Shown: piece after piece, positions 61,859-61,935 of the stretch
How positions within the stretch are numbered: the stretch's first letter is position 1
Layout of the letters: each line of letters starts with the position of its first letter
NCBI GenBank assembly: GCA_947632385.1
Contig: CANRPD010000005.1
Coordinates: forward strand, 1 to 61,935
Reading direction: 5' to 3'
DNA length: 61,935 bases
Origin: an uncultured Clostridia bacterium
GTDB lineage: Bacteria; Bacillota; Clostridia; Oscillospirales; Acutalibacteraceae
Notes under the pieces: generated by a model
Told to the model about the DNA's origin: nothing
The model's input: the letters and a program-made list of their open reading frames with translations, nothing else
Database searches by the model: none
Translations under genes and position numbers: made by a program

Positions 61859-61935
61859 TAACACAGTGCTCTGCTAACACAGTGCTCTGCTAACACAGTG
61901 CTCTGCTAACACAGTGCTCTGCTAACACAGTGCTC
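61859..61935. repeat. 16-bp tandem repeat at the window end (about 4.8 copies)
   Basis: Unit TAACACAGTGCTCTGC at 61859, 61875, 61891, 61907 and 61923, identical in every copy, cut by the end of the window. It lies in the upstream region of the AlkZ-like gene. Confidence 0.95.

Overview
This looks like chromosomal DNA from a GC-rich (roughly 60%), spore-forming Bacillota (Firmicutes), most likely a gut Oscillospirales/Oscillospiraceae member. The signs are Gram-positive promoters (TTGACA-17-TATAAT, often with extended -10 TG), AGGAGG ribosome sites, Bacillota operon orders (rpmG-secE-nusG, rplK-rplA, rplJ-rplL, ywiB-argS, ddl-murI), a T-box and a TPP riboswitch, both dipicolinate synthase subunits, SpoVAC and SpoVAD. 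The genus is inference only. I saw no rRNA, tRNA, CRISPR array, integrase or transposase.

Layout. 0-2.2 kb: a small membrane protein and a GH27 alpha-galactosidase. 2.3-5.3 kb: a methionine ABC transporter operon (metQ-metN-metI) behind an unrecognised attenuator leader; its MetQ is circularly permuted. 5.3-10.7 kb: ribosomal and transcription genes on the minus strand (rplL, rplJ, rplA, rplK, nusG, secE, rpmG). 10.8-15.1 kb: ddl-murI-ywiB-argS. 15.2-24.4 kb: a HAD phosphatase with a hairpin-rich leader, DUF1540, thiT with a TPP riboswitch, a LacI regulator, a flavin-reductase-like protein, an O-antigen-ligase-like membrane protein, a GH51 arabinofuranosidase, a lipid kinase and a nucleotidyltransferase. 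24.4-29.9 kb: a compact minus-strand operon of a TerB-domain protein, a BrxD-like ATPase and a Lhr/BrxHI-like helicase, the best defence-like candidate in the window. 30-39.3 kb: SGNH hydrolases and esterases, patB-msrC, a SEC-C protein, cca, a small P-loop kinase and a flavin reductase. 39.3-45 kb: a Nif3-like protein, a large branched inverted repeat, a DUF2007 protein, dipicolinate synthase, murC and a frameshifted HAD gene. 45-50.6 kb: a tandem GNAT protein, leuB-leuA under a leucine T-box, and a phosphatase-like operon. 50.7-56.4 kb: asnB-(ATP-grasp ligase)-(Asp/Glu racemase)-asnB, probably for amidated D-aspartate chemistry in peptidoglycan. 56.6-61.9 kb: pyrE, a ComEC-type metallo-hydrolase, spoVAD/spoVAC, an SGNH hydrolase, an AlkZ-like protein, and a 16-bp tandem repeat that runs off the window end.

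How the genes fit together. Cell-wall supply is the strongest theme: ddl, murI, murC and the D-Asp/AsnB cluster. Sulphur amino acids are next: metQNI for uptake, patB for cystathionine cleavage, msrC for methionine sulfoxide repair. Sporulation genes (dpaA/dpaB, spoVAC/AD) make and move dipicolinate. Main items for a second look: the circularly permuted MetQ and its leader, the TerB-BrxD-helicase operon, the D-Asp/AsnB cluster, and a set of promoters whose -35/-10 spacers are inverted repeats of fixed 7-4-7 geometry with differing sequence.
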